Positions 32,971 to 33,083 of a stretch of 33,083 nt of DNA are shown piece after piece. The DNA is taken from contig NZ_QNVY02000009.1 in NCBI RefSeq assembly GCF_003314435.2, forward strand, positions 1-33,083, in the 5' to 3' direction. The position numbers were made by a program, and so were the translations under genes. How positions within the stretch are numbered: position 1 is the first letter of the stretch; the number at the start of each line of letters is the position of its first letter. This DNA is from Flavobacterium petrolei. Its GTDB lineage: Bacteria; Bacteroidota; Bacteroidia; Flavobacteriales; Flavobacteriaceae. The notes under the pieces are model-generated. The model had not been told where the DNA came from. It saw only the letters and a list, made by a program, of their open reading frames with translations, and searched no databases.

Positions 32971-33083
32971 ATGAATGCAAATTTTTTCAATCAGATAGCG
33001 CAAATAGGCATTACAGGAGATTTACAACTCACTATATCAAAGGGTATAGAAAACACCCTTATTATTTCCATAATACTTCAAAA
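32971..33083 (+). CDS. PRTRC system protein E, N-terminal part (3' end outside window)
   Basis: The last 113 bases encode MNANFFNQIAQIGITGDLQL, then a TISKG(IEN)TLIISIIL stretch, running open to the window edge. This matches the N-terminus of PRTRC protein E, normally the first gene of the PRTRC cluster. It follows the ssb-DUF932 genes on the same strand. Only about 37 residues are visible, so the call rests on a short but characteristic match and on the ThiF/B genes at the other edge of the window. Confidence 0.75.
   Translation, partial: MNANFFNQIAQIGITGDLQLTISKGIENTLIISIILQ

Overview
The window looks like an accessory region (conjugative or plasmid-like element) of a Bacteroidota bacterium, probably from the Flavobacteriia/Sphingobacteriia side (Chryseobacterium, Elizabethkingia, Flavobacterium or Sphingobacterium-like). 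The reasons are low GC, weak Shine-Dalgarno sites, TAnnTTTG-type -7 boxes, a DUF6428-containing ars operon, and PRTRC, ssb and DUF932 plasmid-type genes. No rRNA, tRNA, CRISPR array, replication initiator or conjugation gene was seen.

Layout. (1) 1-1440: the 3' end of a PRTRC module (protein B, ThiF-like protein), closed by a run of hairpins. (2) 1525-4950: an arsenic operon (arsR, DUF6428, thioredoxin-type arsC, ACR3 pump, metallophosphoesterase) with two near-identical ArsR-type operator boxes. (3) 5016-11203: a second same-strand run (methyltransferase, AraC regulator, c-type cytochrome lipoprotein, PAP2 phosphatase, DoxX, secreted metallophosphoesterase, chromate transporter chrA). (4) 11258-12540: an IS110 transposase with a structured non-coding flank. 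(5) 12616-30622: a defence-type island. It holds an AT-rich pair (GHKL ATPase plus a truncated orotate-phosphoribosyltransferase-like protein), a nested IS21/IS66/IS21 wreck, the remains of a type I Wadjet system (3' part of jetC, intact jetD), and then four minus-strand genes. These are an Avs-like STAND NTPase with an N-terminal nuclease, an Mrr-like nuclease with a long unassigned C-terminus, and an AlbA_2/RecG-like ATPase paired with a DUF4062 protein. A small frameshifted gene lies among them. (6) 30623-33083: a decayed gene, a strongly structured 76-nt element, then ssb, DUF932, a small hypothetical gene and the first codons of PRTRC protein E.

How it fits together. PRTRC genes occur at both edges on the same strand: the module starts (ssb to protein E) at the right and ends (B, ThiF) at the left. 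The roughly 30 kb between ThiF and ssb therefore behaves as cargo, with metal resistance on the left and anti-phage/anti-plasmid genes on the right. The geometry fits either a circular replicon opened inside the PRTRC module or two tandem related elements. IS activity has removed jetA, jetB, the 5' part of jetC and the C-terminal half of the phosphoribosyltransferase-like protein, so two systems in the island are probably dead or altered. The right-hand minus-strand genes are largely intact. The least described components are the GHKL/phosphoribosyltransferase-like pair, the DUF4062 + AlbA_2 pair with its 12-bp minisatellite linker, and the C-terminal region of the Mrr-like protein.
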